DNA from: Clostridioides sp. ES-S-0010-02
GTDB taxonomy: Bacteria > Bacillota > Clostridia > Peptostreptococcales > Peptostreptococcaceae
DNA: 64,000 bases
Assembly: GCA_020641055.1 (NCBI GenBank)
Contig: CP067345.1
Location: 985,317 to 1,049,316, forward strand
Reading direction: 5' to 3'
The translations under genes and the position numbers were made by a program. Below the pieces are notes generated by a model. It did not search any database, was not told the origin of the DNA, and worked only from the letters and a program-made list of their open reading frames with translations. Shown piece by piece: positions 43,929-54,349 of the stretch. How positions within the stretch are numbered: position 1 is the first letter of the stretch; each line of letters starts with the position of its first letter.

Positions 43929-45217
43929 TGGAAACGGAAAATAATAGCACCTTAAAGCGTGATATGTATGATACTTCATATATTTTGGAAAAATATTGTA
44001 AGATAAAAGGTAGTGATGAAAGATATGCTTTAATACACTTGAACATTAAAAATTTTCGCTATTTTAATACAAAGTATGGAAGTAAAGCAGGTGATGAAAT
44101 CCTGACATTGGTTTTTCAAAAAATAACCACATTTTTAGAAGAAAGGGAGTACGCTGCATATTTATATGCGGATAACTTTGCTTTTTTAGTAAGGTGTGAT
44201 GATTCTAACTATCTTATATATGAACGATTGATACCACTAATTGACATATTATATCGTATAGATGATGAGCGGATTTATAGAAATCTTTTTATGTCTATGG
44301 GTATTTATGTGATTATTAACCCAGAAGTCTCATTTTATGATGCACTAAATTATGCGAATTTGTGTAGGAAAGAAAGTGAAGCTTTACTTAATAGAAGTTC
44401 TTGTATAGAACTTTATGGTGATTCTTTTTATAATAGTTATATGGACCGTATGAAACTGGAAATAGAGACAGCAGATGCATATAAAGGTTATGAATTTGTC
44501 ACGTACTTACAGCCCAAAATCAGTCTAATAAATGGAAAGGTTATAGGTGCAGAGGCATTACTTCGTTGGTTTGATAAAGATGGAAACAGCATCCCATTAT
44601 ATAAATTTCTGCCTATTTTAAACCAAAATGGCTACATTAAATTAATTGATATTGATACTTTTGAACAAATGTGTCAGTACTTGGATACAAGAATAAAAAA
44701 CAATCAGAAAGTTGTGCCAATTAGTTTTAATATTTCAAAGTCACATTTTTATGACCCAGGGATTGTTCAAAATTACATTGATGTGTTTGAAAAATATGAT
44801 ATTCCGAAGCACTATATTGAAATTGAATTTATGGAATCAATTTCTTTAAATGATACTGAACGTTTAAAAAAAGTAGTATCTGATTTCAAAGAATATGGGT
44901 TTACATGTTCACTAGATGATTTTGGAGATGGTTATTCTTCTTTTAATGTATTACTTAATGCTCATTTTGATATTATCAAGATGGACCGTCAGTTTTTTTT
45001 AAATAACTTAAATGGCAATAGTAGTTTAGTAATAAAGACTATTATAGATTTAATTCATTCTTTAAATATGAAAGTAATTGCTGAAGGCGTAGAATCTAAA
45101 GAACATATAGAGTCTTTAAAAGAGTATAGATGTGATATGGTTCAAGGTTATTATTATTATAAACCTATGTCAATTGATTCATTTAATATGATATTGGATG
45201 TGCAGGATGATTGTTAG
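43928..45217 (+). CDS. Degenerate-GGDEF/EAL c-di-GMP phosphodiesterase
   Basis: 429-residue soluble protein. The N-terminal half is a GGDEF fold whose motif has decayed to ADNFAF, so it is not a cyclase; it may bind GTP as a regulator. The EAL domain (about 175-429) keeps EALLRW (Glu209), the Asn in SFNISKSHF, Glu in EIEFMES, the DDFGDG pair, Lys in IIKMDRQFF, Glu in AEGVES and Gln in VQGYYY. All residues for metal binding and c-di-GMP hydrolysis are present. It is coupled to two cyclases and followed after 36 bases by oppA. Confidence 0.9.
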   Translation: METENNSTLKRDMYDTSYILEKYCKIKGSDERYALIHLNIKNFRYFNTKYGSKAGDEILTLVFQKITTFLEEREYAAYLYADNFAFLVRCDDSNYLIYERLIPLIDILYRIDDERIYRNLFMSMGIYVIINPEVSFYDALNYANLCRKESEALLNRSSCIELYGDSFYNSYMDRMKLEIETADAYKGYEFVTYLQPKISLINGKVIGAEALLRWFDKDGNSIPLYKFLPILNQNGYIKLIDIDTFEQMCQYLDTRIKNNQKVVPISFNISKSHFYDPGIVQNYIDVFEKYDIPKHYIEIEFMESISLNDTERLKKVVSDFKEYGFTCSLDDFGDGYSSFNVLLNAHFDIIKMDRQFFLNNLNGNSSLVIKTIIDLIHSLNMKVIAEGVESKEHIESLKEYRCDMVQGYYYYKPMSIDSFNMILDVQDDC

Positions 45218-45253
45218 GAATTATATGAATTAATTATTTAGAGGGAGAAAAAT

Positions 45254-46900
45254 ATGAGATACAAAAAAATTATAACATTATTAGTAGTAGCTATACTTGC
45301 ACTAAATTTGGTGGCATGTTCCACACCTACTCAAGGAGATGCAACAAAAGGCTCAGTTTTTCAGGGGACTCAAGGAAAAGAAATGGTAACGTTAAATGTT
45401 ACATCTGAGCCAACAGAATTGAATCCAATGAGAATGAGTGATACTATTGCACAAAGTATTCTCTATCATTGCATGGCTGGATTCACAAAGTTGAATGAGA
45501 AGGATGAGCCAGTAGCTGATTTAGCAGAACGTTGGGATATAAATGATGCGAACACTATTTATACAATGCATCTAAGAAAGGATGCAAAATGGTCAAATGG
45601 AGACCCAGTAACCGCGAATGATTTTTACTATTCCTGGGTGACACAGATGACGCCTTCTACTGGAAGTATATTTGCTTCGTATATATACAAGAATATTAAA
45701 AATGGAGAAGCATTTTATAAGGGTGAGATTGACGAATCACAACTTGGGTTAAAAGTATTAGATGATTATACATTAGAAATTCAATGGTCTCATCCAATGA
45801 CTAATGGCTTGTTTTATTTGTCACAGCCATATTTTTTGCCAATAAATAAAAAGGCTTATAAGGCAATTGGTGATAAACAGTACGCTAAAGAGGCCGATAA
45901 AATGGTAACAAATGGTGCATATAAAATAACAGAATGGGTTCATGATGACCATATTACAATGGAGAAAGCTGAAGAATATTATAATGCATCAGAAATTAAT
46001 ATTCCTAAAGTTAAGTTGGTTATGATAGGAGATGCAAATACAAGTTTGAATGCATTTACTGCTGGAGAAATTGATCTTTGTAACCTATATAACGAACAAA
46101 TTAAACTCGTGGGAGACAAAAGTAAAGATACTATTCAATCCTATATAGATGGAGGTTCTTGGTATTTAAGCTTTAATACACAAAATGAGTATCTTTCTAA
46201 CATAAACCTAAGAAAAGCACTTGCCTATTCTATTGATGTACAAAGTCTACTTAATAATGTAATTAATGATGGTTCTATAGCAGCCAATGGTCTTGTACCA
46301 GGTGTTATAAAAGGTGTTGATGGTAAAAGTTATGCAGAAAAACGTGGTAGCTTATTTAAGTATGACAAAGATAAGGCAAGGGAATTCCTTGATAAGGCAC
46401 TTCAAGAACTTGGGATAGAAAAGAAAGATATTAAACTTGTATTTTGGACATCAGATACAACATATAATCAGAATCAGGCTGCCTACTTGCAACAACAATG
46501 GAAAGAAAATCTTGGACTGGATGTAGAACTGAAATCTACAGCAGTCAAAGCTTTGTCTGAAGCAAAAAGAAATGGTGATTATAGTTTTGCAGTGGATGCT
46601 TGGGGTCCTTCTGAGAATGATGCAATTACATTTTTGGAGAACTATACAACAGAAAATATGAACAATTATGGAAAGTATTCCAATCCAAAGTATGATAAGT
46701 TGATTGAGGATTCAACTCATGAGAGTGATTCTAAAAAGCGTCAAGAGATACTGATACAGGCAGAAAAAATTCTAATGGATGATATGGTTATAGGACCGAT
46801 GTATTTTACATGTACTACTTATGCAGTTTCTGACAAACTAGTTGGTCTAGTACGTACACCATTTCAATTCTTTAACGTTTTAAATGCACATATTAAGTAA
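45254..46900 (+). CDS. Oligopeptide-binding lipoprotein OppA-type
   Basis: 548-residue extracellular solute-binding protein. The signal peptide ends in a lipobox, LNLVACSTP, with Cys22 lipidated. Family block MHLRKDAKWSNGDPVTANDF followed by YYSWVTQM and the late SFAVDAWGPSENDAITFL are typical of OppA/DppE proteins (SBP family 5). It captures peptides for the permease encoded next. GAGGGAG precedes the start. Codon use (CGT, CGC present) is like that of the preceding c-di-GMP genes and unlike the AGA-rich regions around, so they may have arrived together. Confidence 0.92.
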   Translation: MRYKKIITLLVVAILALNLVACSTPTQGDATKGSVFQGTQGKEMVTLNVTSEPTELNPMRMSDTIAQSILYHCMAGFTKLNEKDEPVADLAERWDINDANTIYTMHLRKDAKWSNGDPVTANDFYYSWVTQMTPSTGSIFASYIYKNIKNGEAFYKGEIDESQLGLKVLDDYTLEIQWSHPMTNGLFYLSQPYFLPINKKAYKAIGDKQYAKEADKMVTNGAYKITEWVHDDHITMEKAEEYYNASEINIPKVKLVMIGDANTSLNAFTAGEIDLCNLYNEQIKLVGDKSKDTIQSYIDGGSWYLSFNTQNEYLSNINLRKALAYSIDVQSLLNNVINDGSIAANGLVPGVIKGVDGKSYAEKRGSLFKYDKDKAREFLDKALQELGIEKKDIKLVFWTSDTTYNQNQAAYLQQQWKENLGLDVELKSTAVKALSEAKRNGDYSFAVDAWGPSENDAITFLENYTTENMNNYGKYSNPKYDKLIEDSTHESDSKKRQEILIQAEKILMDDMVIGPMYFTCTTYAVSDKLVGLVRTPFQFFNVLNAHIK

Positions 46901-46927
46901 ATAAAAAACATGACAGGAGCAGACAAG

Positions 46928-47884
46928 ATGTCTTTACAAATGAGGTATATCGCTAAGCGACTTATTTATGCGGTACTTACTGTATGGGTTTTGATTTCCA
47001 TTACATTTTTACTGATGCAGATGCTTCCAGGAGACCCTTTTTCTGGACTTAAGGTAATTAATTCTGAGATAAAAGCTTCTTTAGCCACAAAATATGGTCT
47101 AGATAAACCTGTATTAGAGCAGTACAGAATATATGTGAATAATTTGATACATGGAGATTTTGGTTCTTCAATTGTTTCTGGTCGTCAAGTCACAGATATT
47201 ATAGCCCAGGCATTCCCAGTTTCTTTAGAACTGGGAATACGGGCTTTGATTTTTGCAATCATTTTGGGATTTTTGTCAGGTATTATAGCTGCTTTGAAGC
47301 ATAGGACAAAGTGGGACACATTGATGATGATTTTGGTGCTTCTTGGGGTGTCTGTTCCATCATTTATTATTGGTGCTTTGTTGCAGTATTTTTTTGGAAT
47401 TGTGTTGTTTCAATTTACTGGTATCCATTTTTTTGCAATTATAGGATGGGGGAGTGAAAATAGCAAGATTTTACCTGCATTTGCGCTAGCTTTTGGCTCT
47501 ATGGCAAGTATTGGAAGATTAATGCGCTCTAGTATGCTTGATGTACTTGGGCAGGATTATATTCGTACAGCAAAAGTGAAAGGAATCAAGAAAAAAGATA
47601 TTATCCTTCATCATTGTCTACGCAATGCATTAATGCCAGTGATAACAGTTCTTGGTCCTATGACAGCAGTTCTGTTGACTGGGACATTTGCTGTAGAATA
47701 TGTATTTTCTATTCCAGGTCTTGGAAAATACTTTGTGGACTCAGTACAGGCCAATGACTATCCAGTGATTATAGGAACAACATTATTTTTTGGTATGTTT
47801 CTTGTGTTGTGTAATCTAATCGTGGATATTTTGAACAGCTGTATAGACCCTCGCGTGAGATTAGGAGGTGAGGAAAATAGATAG
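46928..47884 (+). CDS. Peptide ABC transporter permease OppB-type
   Basis: 318-residue inner-membrane permease with six helices. The N-terminal block RYIAKRLIYAVLTVWVLISI and the EAA-type loop GQDYIRTAKVKGIKKKDIIL, which meets the ATPases, are clear. The start at 46928 follows CAGGAGC; an in-frame ATG at 46910 is upstream of the site. The 3' end overlaps the annotated oppC start. Confidence 0.9.
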   Translation: MSLQMRYIAKRLIYAVLTVWVLISITFLLMQMLPGDPFSGLKVINSEIKASLATKYGLDKPVLEQYRIYVNNLIHGDFGSSIVSGRQVTDIIAQAFPVSLELGIRALIFAIILGFLSGIIAALKHRTKWDTLMMILVLLGVSVPSFIIGALLQYFFGIVLFQFTGIHFFAIIGWGSENSKILPAFALAFGSMASIGRLMRSSMLDVLGQDYIRTAKVKGIKKKDIILHHCLRNALMPVITVLGPMTAVLLTGTFAVEYVFSIPGLGKYFVDSVQANDYPVIIGTTLFFGMFLVLCNLIVDILNSCIDPRVRLGGEENR

Positions 47885-48863
47885 TAGTAAAAGAGTACTT
47901 GTTCATGAAGATTTTTCATCTATTGATGGCTGTAATTCAGATATGACTAATAACGAACAGGTGTATCCCTCTATGAGTTTTGCAAGGGAGACCATATCCA
48001 TACTACGCCACAATAAAATTGCAGTAGTATCATTTATAATGATACTTATTCTTATGATAGGTTCAGTATTTTTTCCAATATTTTGTAATTTTGATTTTTC
48101 ATCTCAGAATGTGGCATATGCAAATAACCCCTTTTTTAGTAAAGATATGAGTAGTGGTTTTACTCATATCTTTGGTACAGATAATCTTGGGCGTGATATT
48201 TTTGTACGTATCTGGTATGGGACACGAGTATCACTTCTAGTAGCAGGGGTGGTAGCTATTATAGACTGCATAGTAGGAGTAGTATATGGTAGTATTTCTG
48301 GATATATAGGTGGTATGGTTGACAATGTAATGATGCGTACATTGGAAATCATTAGTGGAATTCCATACCTTGTTGTTGTTCTTTTACTTATGGCAGTGCT
48401 TCCACAGGGAATTGGAACTTTGATTATTGCCTATACCCTTGTAGGATGGACTAGTATGGCACGATTGGTAAGAGGACAGGTGGTTTCTCTTATGGGGAGA
48501 GAATTTATAATTGCTGCAAAAATTATGGGAGCAAGTATGGGACGGATTATTTTCTTCCACTTAATTCCTAATATGTTAGGTATTATAATTGTACACATGA
48601 CATTGAGCATCCCAGGAATTATATTTACAGAAGCATTCTTATCAATGTTGGGAATGGGAGTTCCACCACCATATCCATCATTGGGAATTATGGCAAATGA
48701 AGGTGTTGCTGTTTTTCAGACTTATCCAGCAAGGCTTGTAGTGCCAGGATTATTTATTTGTCTGATAATGCTTTCTTTCAATCTCTTGGGAGACCAACTT
48801 CAAGATGCTCTAAATCCTAGATTAAGGAGGTCTGCTTATTATGGACGACATTCTAAGAATTAA
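47868..48863 (+). CDS. Peptide ABC transporter permease OppC-type
   Basis: Up to 331 residues; about 60 residues precede the first membrane helix (KIAVVSFIMILILMIGSVFF). The EAA loop MGREFIIAAKIMGASMGRII and a final PSLGIMANEGV block are typical of OppC. Start choice is uncertain: GTG 47868 lies directly against the TTAGGAG site with no spacing, while in-frame ATG 47943 has a normal codon but a poor site. The true start may lie between. It overlaps oppD by 23 bases. Confidence 0.85.
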   Translation: MRKIDSSKRVLVHEDFSSIDGCNSDMTNNEQVYPSMSFARETISILRHNKIAVVSFIMILILMIGSVFFPIFCNFDFSSQNVAYANNPFFSKDMSSGFTHIFGTDNLGRDIFVRIWYGTRVSLLVAGVVAIIDCIVGVVYGSISGYIGGMVDNVMMRTLEIISGIPYLVVVLLLMAVLPQGIGTLIIAYTLVGWTSMARLVRGQVVSLMGREFIIAAKIMGASMGRIIFFHLIPNMLGIIIVHMTLSIPGIIFTEAFLSMLGMGVPPPYPSLGIMANEGVAVFQTYPARLVVPGLFICLIMLSFNLLGDQLQDALNPRLRRSAYYGRHSKN

Positions 48864-49845
48864 GGAATTAAATGTATCTTTTGATATGTACGAAGGAACA
48901 GTAAATGCAGTTCGAGGTGTATCACTTTCCATGAACAGTGGCGAGATTCTTGCGTTAGTGGGTGAAAGTGGTTGTGGTAAAAGTGTAATGGCACAGTCAA
49001 TTTTGCAACTAAATCCTTCACCACCAGCTAAAATTATGGCTGAGGAATTGAAACTTCTCAATTTTGATATTTTGAATGCATCAGAAAAAGAGATGGAACG
49101 AATAAGAGGTACTTTAGCAAGTATGATTTTTCAAGACCCTTTGACCTGTTTGAATCCTACAATGAAAATAGGTAAGCAGATTACAGAGTCACTATATAGA
49201 AAAGAGAAAATGTCATCATCTGATTGTAAGAAAGAGGCAGTTAGATTACTTGAAATGGTACAGATACCAAATGCTGAACTACAAGCAGAACAGTACCCTC
49301 ATCAATTTTCAGGAGGTATGCAACAACGTGTAATGATTGCTATGGCTTTGGCATGCAATCCTAAACTACTTATTGCAGACGAACCAACAACAGCTCTTGA
49401 TGTTACTACACAACTGCAAATCTTGAAATTGATTGCTAAAATTAGAAAAGAGATGGGAACAGCTGTACTTTTGATTACTCATGATTTTGGTGTTGTAGCA
49501 AACTTGGCAGACCGTGTAGCAGTGATGTATGCTGGAAAAATTGTGGAAGAAAGTGGTGTGAAAGAACTTTTTAATAGAGCAACACACCCATATACACAGG
49601 CACTGTTAAGAACACTTCCTACATCAGGTGGTATAGGGGAACGCATATCTATATTGGGAAGTCCACCAAACTTATCTGATTTGCCAGTCGGTTGTTCTTT
49701 TTCAAAGAGGTGTCCATATTGTATGAAGATTTGTTTGAGAGAAGAGCCACCTTTATTTGAGGTTTCAAATAGTCACAGTGCTTCTTGTTGGCGTCTGCAT
49801 GAAAGTTTTCCAAAGGAGGAATTGGATGATGGAAAAATTACTTGA
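48841..49845 (+). CDS. Peptide ABC transporter ATPase OppD-type
   Basis: 334-residue ATPase with Walker [10 protein letters not shown]-loop FQDP, signature FSGGMQQRV, Walker [13 protein letters not shown] and switch His in LITHDFG. The C-terminal oligopeptide-transporter domain includes the cysteine cluster [14 protein letters not shown], common in this subfamily. GGAGG lies inside the oppC 3' end. It forms a heterodimer with OppF. Confidence 0.94.
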   Translation: MDDILRIKELNVSFDMYEGTVNAVRGVSLSMNSGEILALVGESGCGKSVMAQSILQLNPSPPAKIMAEELKLLNFDILNASEKEMERIRGTLASMIFQDPLTCLNPTMKIGKQITESLYRKEKMSSSDCKKEAVRLLEMVQIPNAELQAEQYPHQFSGGMQQRVMIAMALACNPKLLIADEPTTALDVTTQLQILKLIAKIRKEMGTAVLLITHDFGVVANLADRVAVMYAGKIVEESGVKELFNRATHPYTQALLRTLPTSGGIGERISILGSPPNLSDLPVGCSFSKRCPYCMKICLREEPPLFEVSNSHSASCWRLHESFPKEELDDGKIT

Positions 49846-50809
49846 ATTAAATAATGTATCCAAGAGCTTCCCTCTAGGAAGAAAGCGCAAAAATATTGCT
49901 GTCAATCATGTGAACCTAACTATTTATAAAGGTGAAACTCTAGGGCTTGTTGGAGAATCTGGTTGTGGAAAATCAACTCTTGCAAGAGTTATTATGGGTG
50001 TATATCCATCAAGCGAAGGTGAAATATTATTTCAAGGCAAAAAGTTAGAACTACATAGACAAAGTAGAAGAAAGGCATTTGCACAACATACACAAATGAT
50101 ATTTCAGGACCCATATATGTCTTTAGACCCACATATGACAGTAGAATCTATTATTGCAGAAAATTTGAAGGTTCATGGGATGTTGGATAAAAATACAAGA
50201 ACACAAAAAGTATATGAATTGTTAGAAATGACTGGGCTTTTGAGAGAACACGCAGGACGTTTCCCACATGAGTTTTCAGGAGGGCAAAGACAAAGAATTA
50301 GTATTGCACGTGCACTCGTGGTTCAGCCAGATTTTATTATATGTGATGAACCAGTGTCAGCACTGGATAATTCTATTCAGAGTCAGATTATAAATCTTTT
50401 ATATAAGTTAAAGATGGAGCTTGGTCTTACTTATCTATTTATTTCACATGACTTAAGCATGGTACGTTATATTTCTGATAGGATTGCTGTGATGTATGCT
50501 GGTAGAATCGTGGAAATTGGAAATGCTGAGGCGGTTTACAATACACCTTTACATCCATATACACAGATGCTTTTGCGTGCAGTTTTGACTCCAAATCCGA
50601 ATAGCAGAAATATACTACATGAAGAAGTAGATGTACAAGACGAAGTCAAAATTTTTTCGAATTCTGAAAAAGGATGTCCTTTTGTGGAGCGTTGTCCAGT
50701 ATCAGCAGAATATTGTAGAAAAGAAATGCCTGAATTATTTGAACATAAACAGAATCATCTAGTTGCTTGCTATATGGCAAGTGAAGGATTTAGCTATTAT
50801 AAAAAGTAA
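49826..50809 (+). CDS. Peptide ABC transporter ATPase OppF-type
   Basis: 327-residue ATPase with [41 protein letters not shown] and SHDLSMV, and the oligopeptide C-terminal domain with GCPFVERCPVSAEYC. The ATG at 49826 follows AAAGGAGGA and overlaps oppD by 20 bases. An upstream in-frame ATG at 49757 lies within oppD and would add 23 residues. Last gene of the operon; terminator at 50946. Confidence 0.94.
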   Translation: MMEKLLELNNVSKSFPLGRKRKNIAVNHVNLTIYKGETLGLVGESGCGKSTLARVIMGVYPSSEGEILFQGKKLELHRQSRRKAFAQHTQMIFQDPYMSLDPHMTVESIIAENLKVHGMLDKNTRTQKVYELLEMTGLLREHAGRFPHEFSGGQRQRISIARALVVQPDFIICDEPVSALDNSIQSQIINLLYKLKMELGLTYLFISHDLSMVRYISDRIAVMYAGRIVEIGNAEAVYNTPLHPYTQMLLRAVLTPNPNSRNILHEEVDVQDEVKIFSNSEKGCPFVERCPVSAEYCRKEMPELFEHKQNHLVACYMASEGFSYYKK

Positions 50810-50945
50810 TTTTTTAGTGTAATGATAAATTAATTTTATTTAAAATACATATGCTTTACCTCTTGTACTCAAATTTCTTAAATATTAAAATCTAGAATAT
50901 TAATTAAAAAAGAAGTAGTAAAAAATAGCTTATAAAAATTCAACA

Positions 50946-51009
50946 GAGGAGTTGAACTTAAAATTTGATTAGAAAAAAATCAATTTTGAGACAACTCCTT
51001 ATTTTTTTT
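50946..51009 (+). terminator. Terminator after the opp operon
   Basis: AGGAGTTG (50947-50954) pairs with CAACTCCT near 50992-50999, and inner AAATTGATT-type pairing lengthens the stem. A nine-base T-tract follows. Confidence 0.85.
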
Positions 51010-51077
51010 GAAAAGTAATATACAAGCTATCATAAGCATATAATTCTCTATAGATAATTAACAAGGGGGATAAAGTT

Positions 51078-53852
51078 ATGAGGTATTATAATAAACCTAC
51101 CAAAGAAGTCTTAAAATACTTAAAGACAAATCCAGAAGTTGGACTTGCTGATAATGAGGTAGAAGAGAGGAAGCTTAGATATGGATTAAATGAATTTACG
51201 ATAAAAGAAGGACGAACATTTTGGGACGAGTTGGGGGAAAGTCTGACAGAACCTATGATATTAATTCTTATAGGAGCAGCAGTAATAAGCTCATTTGTGG
51301 GAGAATTGCATGATGCATTAGGTATTTTAGGAGCTATCTTTATTGGTATTTCCATAGGTATAATAACTGAAGGGAAATCTAAAAAAGCTGCTCATGCTCT
51401 ATCAAAATTAACAGAGAATATAGAGGTAAAGGTACTTAGAAATGGAAAGATAGTTAAAATATCAAAAAATGATTTAGTACCAGGAGATATTGTATATATA
51501 GAAACAGGAGATATGATACCAGCAGATGGAAGGCTTATACAATCTATAAATCTAAAGCTTAGAGAAGATATGTTAACAGGCGAATCTGATGATGTAGCTA
51601 AAAATGCTGATGCTATATTAGATATGGAGGTAGTTTATTCTAAAACAGAAATAATTGAACAAGATACAATACCCGCAAAACAAATCAATATGGTATTTGG
51701 GGGAACTCTTGTAGCATATGGTAGAGGGATAATGGTTGTTACTCATATTGGTGATAAGACAGAGATGGGTAAGATAGCACAGAACTTATCAAATGATGAC
51801 CAGCAAACTCCACTTCAAATTAAATTAGGTAAGTTAGGTGCTAAAATAGCAGGTATATCAGGTGTAATAGCTACATTATTATGTATGTTTATGATTATAC
51901 AAATGCAAAGAAGAGGTATGCTAATTTTGGATACAAGCAGTATTTTATCTTTTTTACAATCATTAGAGCCTGCTAAAAATGCATATATGGTTTGTATTGC
52001 TTTAATAGTTGCAACAGTACCAGAAGGTTTACCAACTATGATAAATATTACTTTAGCCATAACAATGCAAAAGATGGCAAAGATAAATGCATTAGTAACA
52101 AAGAAAGAAGCCTGTGAAACTATAGGTTCTGTCTCTGTAATATGTTCTGATAAGACAGGTACTTTGACACAAAATAAGATGATGGTAGAAGTAGCATATG
52201 TTGATGGTAAGTATATAAGTAGTGGAGAATATCAAAGTAATAGTTATTTTGAACAAAACTGTATAGTGAATTCAACAGCTGATATAGAAAAGGAAGATAA
52301 TTCATTTAAATATATTGGAAGTGCAACAGAGTGTGCATTACTTTTATATCATAACGATAAAAATTATAATGAAATGAGAAAACAAACTTATTTAATATCA
52401 CAAATCCCCTTTAGTTCAGAAGAAAAGAAAATGTCAACATTAATTCGTCAAGAGGATTCAGATATACTACTTTCAAAAGGAGCTCCAGAAGTATTATTAA
52501 AGAAATGTTCTTATGTACAACAAGGAAAAAGTATTGTCCCAATAACTCCTAAAATAGAAAAAGGTATTCTCGATGAAATTAAAAAACTACAAATTAAATC
52601 TATGAGAACATTGGGGTTTGCTTATAAAAAGATGACTAAATCTAGAACAGAAGTTGCAATAACTTCAGAAGGAGAATTGAATTTAATCGGAAATCCAAGA
52701 GGGTATGAGAAGGAAGAAAATTTAGTATTTAGTGGCTTTGTAGGAATAGTAGACCCATTGAGAGCAGGTGTTAAAGAGTCTATTGATAAGGCATTTAATG
52801 CAGGTGTAGATGTAAAAATGCTTACAGGGGATAATATCAATACAGCAACTGCTATTGGAGATGAATTAGGATTATTGAATGATGGTAAAAAGGCAGTTGA
52901 AGCAACCTATATAGATGTACTGACAGATGAAGAGTTAAGAGAAGAAATAAAAGGAATATCTATTGTCGCAAGAAGTAAACCAGATACAAAGATGAGAATA
53001 GTTTCTGCACTTCAAAAAAGTGGTGAGGTTGTAGCCGTAACAGGTGATGGTATAAATGATGCTCCAGCTCTTAGTCAAGCAGATGTTGGTATCGCTATGG
53101 GAATCTCAGGTACAGAAGTATCTAAAAATGCAGCAGATATAATATTGACTGATGATAGTTTTAGTACAATAGTAGAGGGAATAAAATGGGGAAGAGGTAT
53201 TTATGAAAACTTCCAAAGATTTATACAGTTCCAGCTTACTGTAAATATAGTAGCATTTATAATTGCTATAATATCTCAACTTACTGGTAAAGATATGCCA
53301 TTTACTACAATACAATTATTATGGGTAAATATAATAATGGATGGTCCTCCAGCTCTTGCATTAGGATTAGAACCTGTTAGAGATTATGTATTGAAAAGAA
53401 AGCCAATAAATAGACATTCTGGAATAATAGCTAGGTCTATGTCTGTTAATATTATTATAAATGCTATACTTATGATTACAATTGTATTTACACAATCAGC
53501 TTTTAATATATTGGGAGCAACTCCAGAAGAACAAGGTACAGTTATATTTTCATTATTTGCATTCAGTGCTCTTTTTAATGCATTAAATTGTAGAGAATTT
53601 GGATTAAACAGTACAATACCAAATCTATTTAAAAATAAATTAGCATTACAAGTAATAGTTGTGACAGGGGTGATTCAAATAATATTTACCCAAGTATTCC
53701 AAAGTTTCTTCAATTCAGTGTCACTAGGGTTTGATATGTGGATAAAGATAATATTATTCGCATCGACTATTCTATTGTCAAATGAATTTGTAAAATTACT
53801 TCTTAGAACAGTAAAAAATAGTAAGAAAGTAAATCTTAATAATAAAAATTAG
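51078..53852 (+). CDS. P-type Ca2+-transporting ATPase (SPCA/PMR1-like)
   Basis: 924-residue P2-type ATPase. In order: actuator TGESDDVAK, TM4 VPEGLP (Ca2+ ligand Glu), phosphorylation motif SDKTGTLTQNKM, nucleotide domain, TGDGINDAPAL, then TM6 LLWVNIIMDGPPALALG. The NIIMDGPP block matches SPCA/PMR1 pumps rather than SERCA (NLVTDGLP), which fits one Ca2+ per cycle and possible Mn2+ transport. All catalytic residues are present. It is transcribed alone; AAGGGGG precedes the start. Confidence 0.9.
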   Translation: MRYYNKPTKEVLKYLKTNPEVGLADNEVEERKLRYGLNEFTIKEGRTFWDELGESLTEPMILILIGAAVISSFVGELHDALGILGAIFIGISIGIITEGKSKKAAHALSKLTENIEVKVLRNGKIVKISKNDLVPGDIVYIETGDMIPADGRLIQSINLKLREDMLTGESDDVAKNADAILDMEVVYSKTEIIEQDTIPAKQINMVFGGTLVAYGRGIMVVTHIGDKTEMGKIAQNLSNDDQQTPLQIKLGKLGAKIAGISGVIATLLCMFMIIQMQRRGMLILDTSSILSFLQSLEPAKNAYMVCIALIVATVPEGLPTMINITLAITMQKMAKINALVTKKEACETIGSVSVICSDKTGTLTQNKMMVEVAYVDGKYISSGEYQSNSYFEQNCIVNSTADIEKEDNSFKYIGSATECALLLYHNDKNYNEMRKQTYLISQIPFSSEEKKMSTLIRQEDSDILLSKGAPEVLLKKCSYVQQGKSIVPITPKIEKGILDEIKKLQIKSMRTLGFAYKKMTKSRTEVAITSEGELNLIGNPRGYEKEENLVFSGFVGIVDPLRAGVKESIDKAFNAGVDVKMLTGDNINTATAIGDELGLLNDGKKAVEATYIDVLTDEELREEIKGISIVARSKPDTKMRIVSALQKSGEVVAVTGDGINDAPALSQADVGIAMGISGTEVSKNAADIILTDDSFSTIVEGIKWGRGIYENFQRFIQFQLTVNIVAFIIAIISQLTGKDMPFTTIQLLWVNIIMDGPPALALGLEPVRDYVLKRKPINRHSGIIARSMSVNIIINAILMITIVFTQSAFNILGATPEEQGTVIFSLFAFSALFNALNCREFGLNSTIPNLFKNKLALQVIVVTGVIQIIFTQVFQSFFNSVSLGFDMWIKIILFASTILLSNEFVKLLLRTVKNSKKVNLNNKN

Positions 53853-54349
53853 ATTATAAAATTTCGCAAAATCGTATTAATACTACGCTTTTGCGGTTTT
53901 ATTTGTTTTTGTGTAAGTGATTTCAAAATACTATTTATCACTTTTTTGTATGGTACATTATTATACTTAAAAAGATGATTGACCATTAAAATATGGTATT
54001 TAGCAAAATATTCGTGAGATTTAAAGATTATTATTGCTACTAATTTACTGCCATTAAATGAGTCCTGATATGATGTAAAGAGTCTTGAAGATATAAACTG
54101 ATAAACAACATAATTTTAAAAGTATTTGATATGAAATAATGATATATAATCTTTTAATGGTAAAGAGTTTCTTTACCAATGTCGCAATATTTATTTTGTC
54201 TGATATAATGGTTAAAGAACATTAACGAAACATATTGAGGAGAACTAAAAGAGTAAAAATACAAATAAAAAGTATATCTGAGTATTTAAGTAAGTTAAAA
54301 ATATGTATGGGTTTAAAAATAGGAATTTTATAAAGGAGTTGCTAAAATT
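53853..54349. other. 500-base intergenic region
   Basis: Starts with the ATPase terminator. GGTAAAG-AGTTT-CTTTACC (54159-54177) is a short perfect hairpin or operator just upstream of a TATAAT at 54204-54209 that lacks a good -35. A stranded AGGAG near 54240 is not followed by a start codon. No convincing gene. Confidence 0.5.
53862..53906 (+). terminator. Terminator after the Ca2+ ATPase gene
   Basis: CGCAAAATCGTA (53865-53876) pairs with TACGCTTTTGCG (53884-53895) with one mismatch, followed by GTTTTATTTG. Confidence 0.8.
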
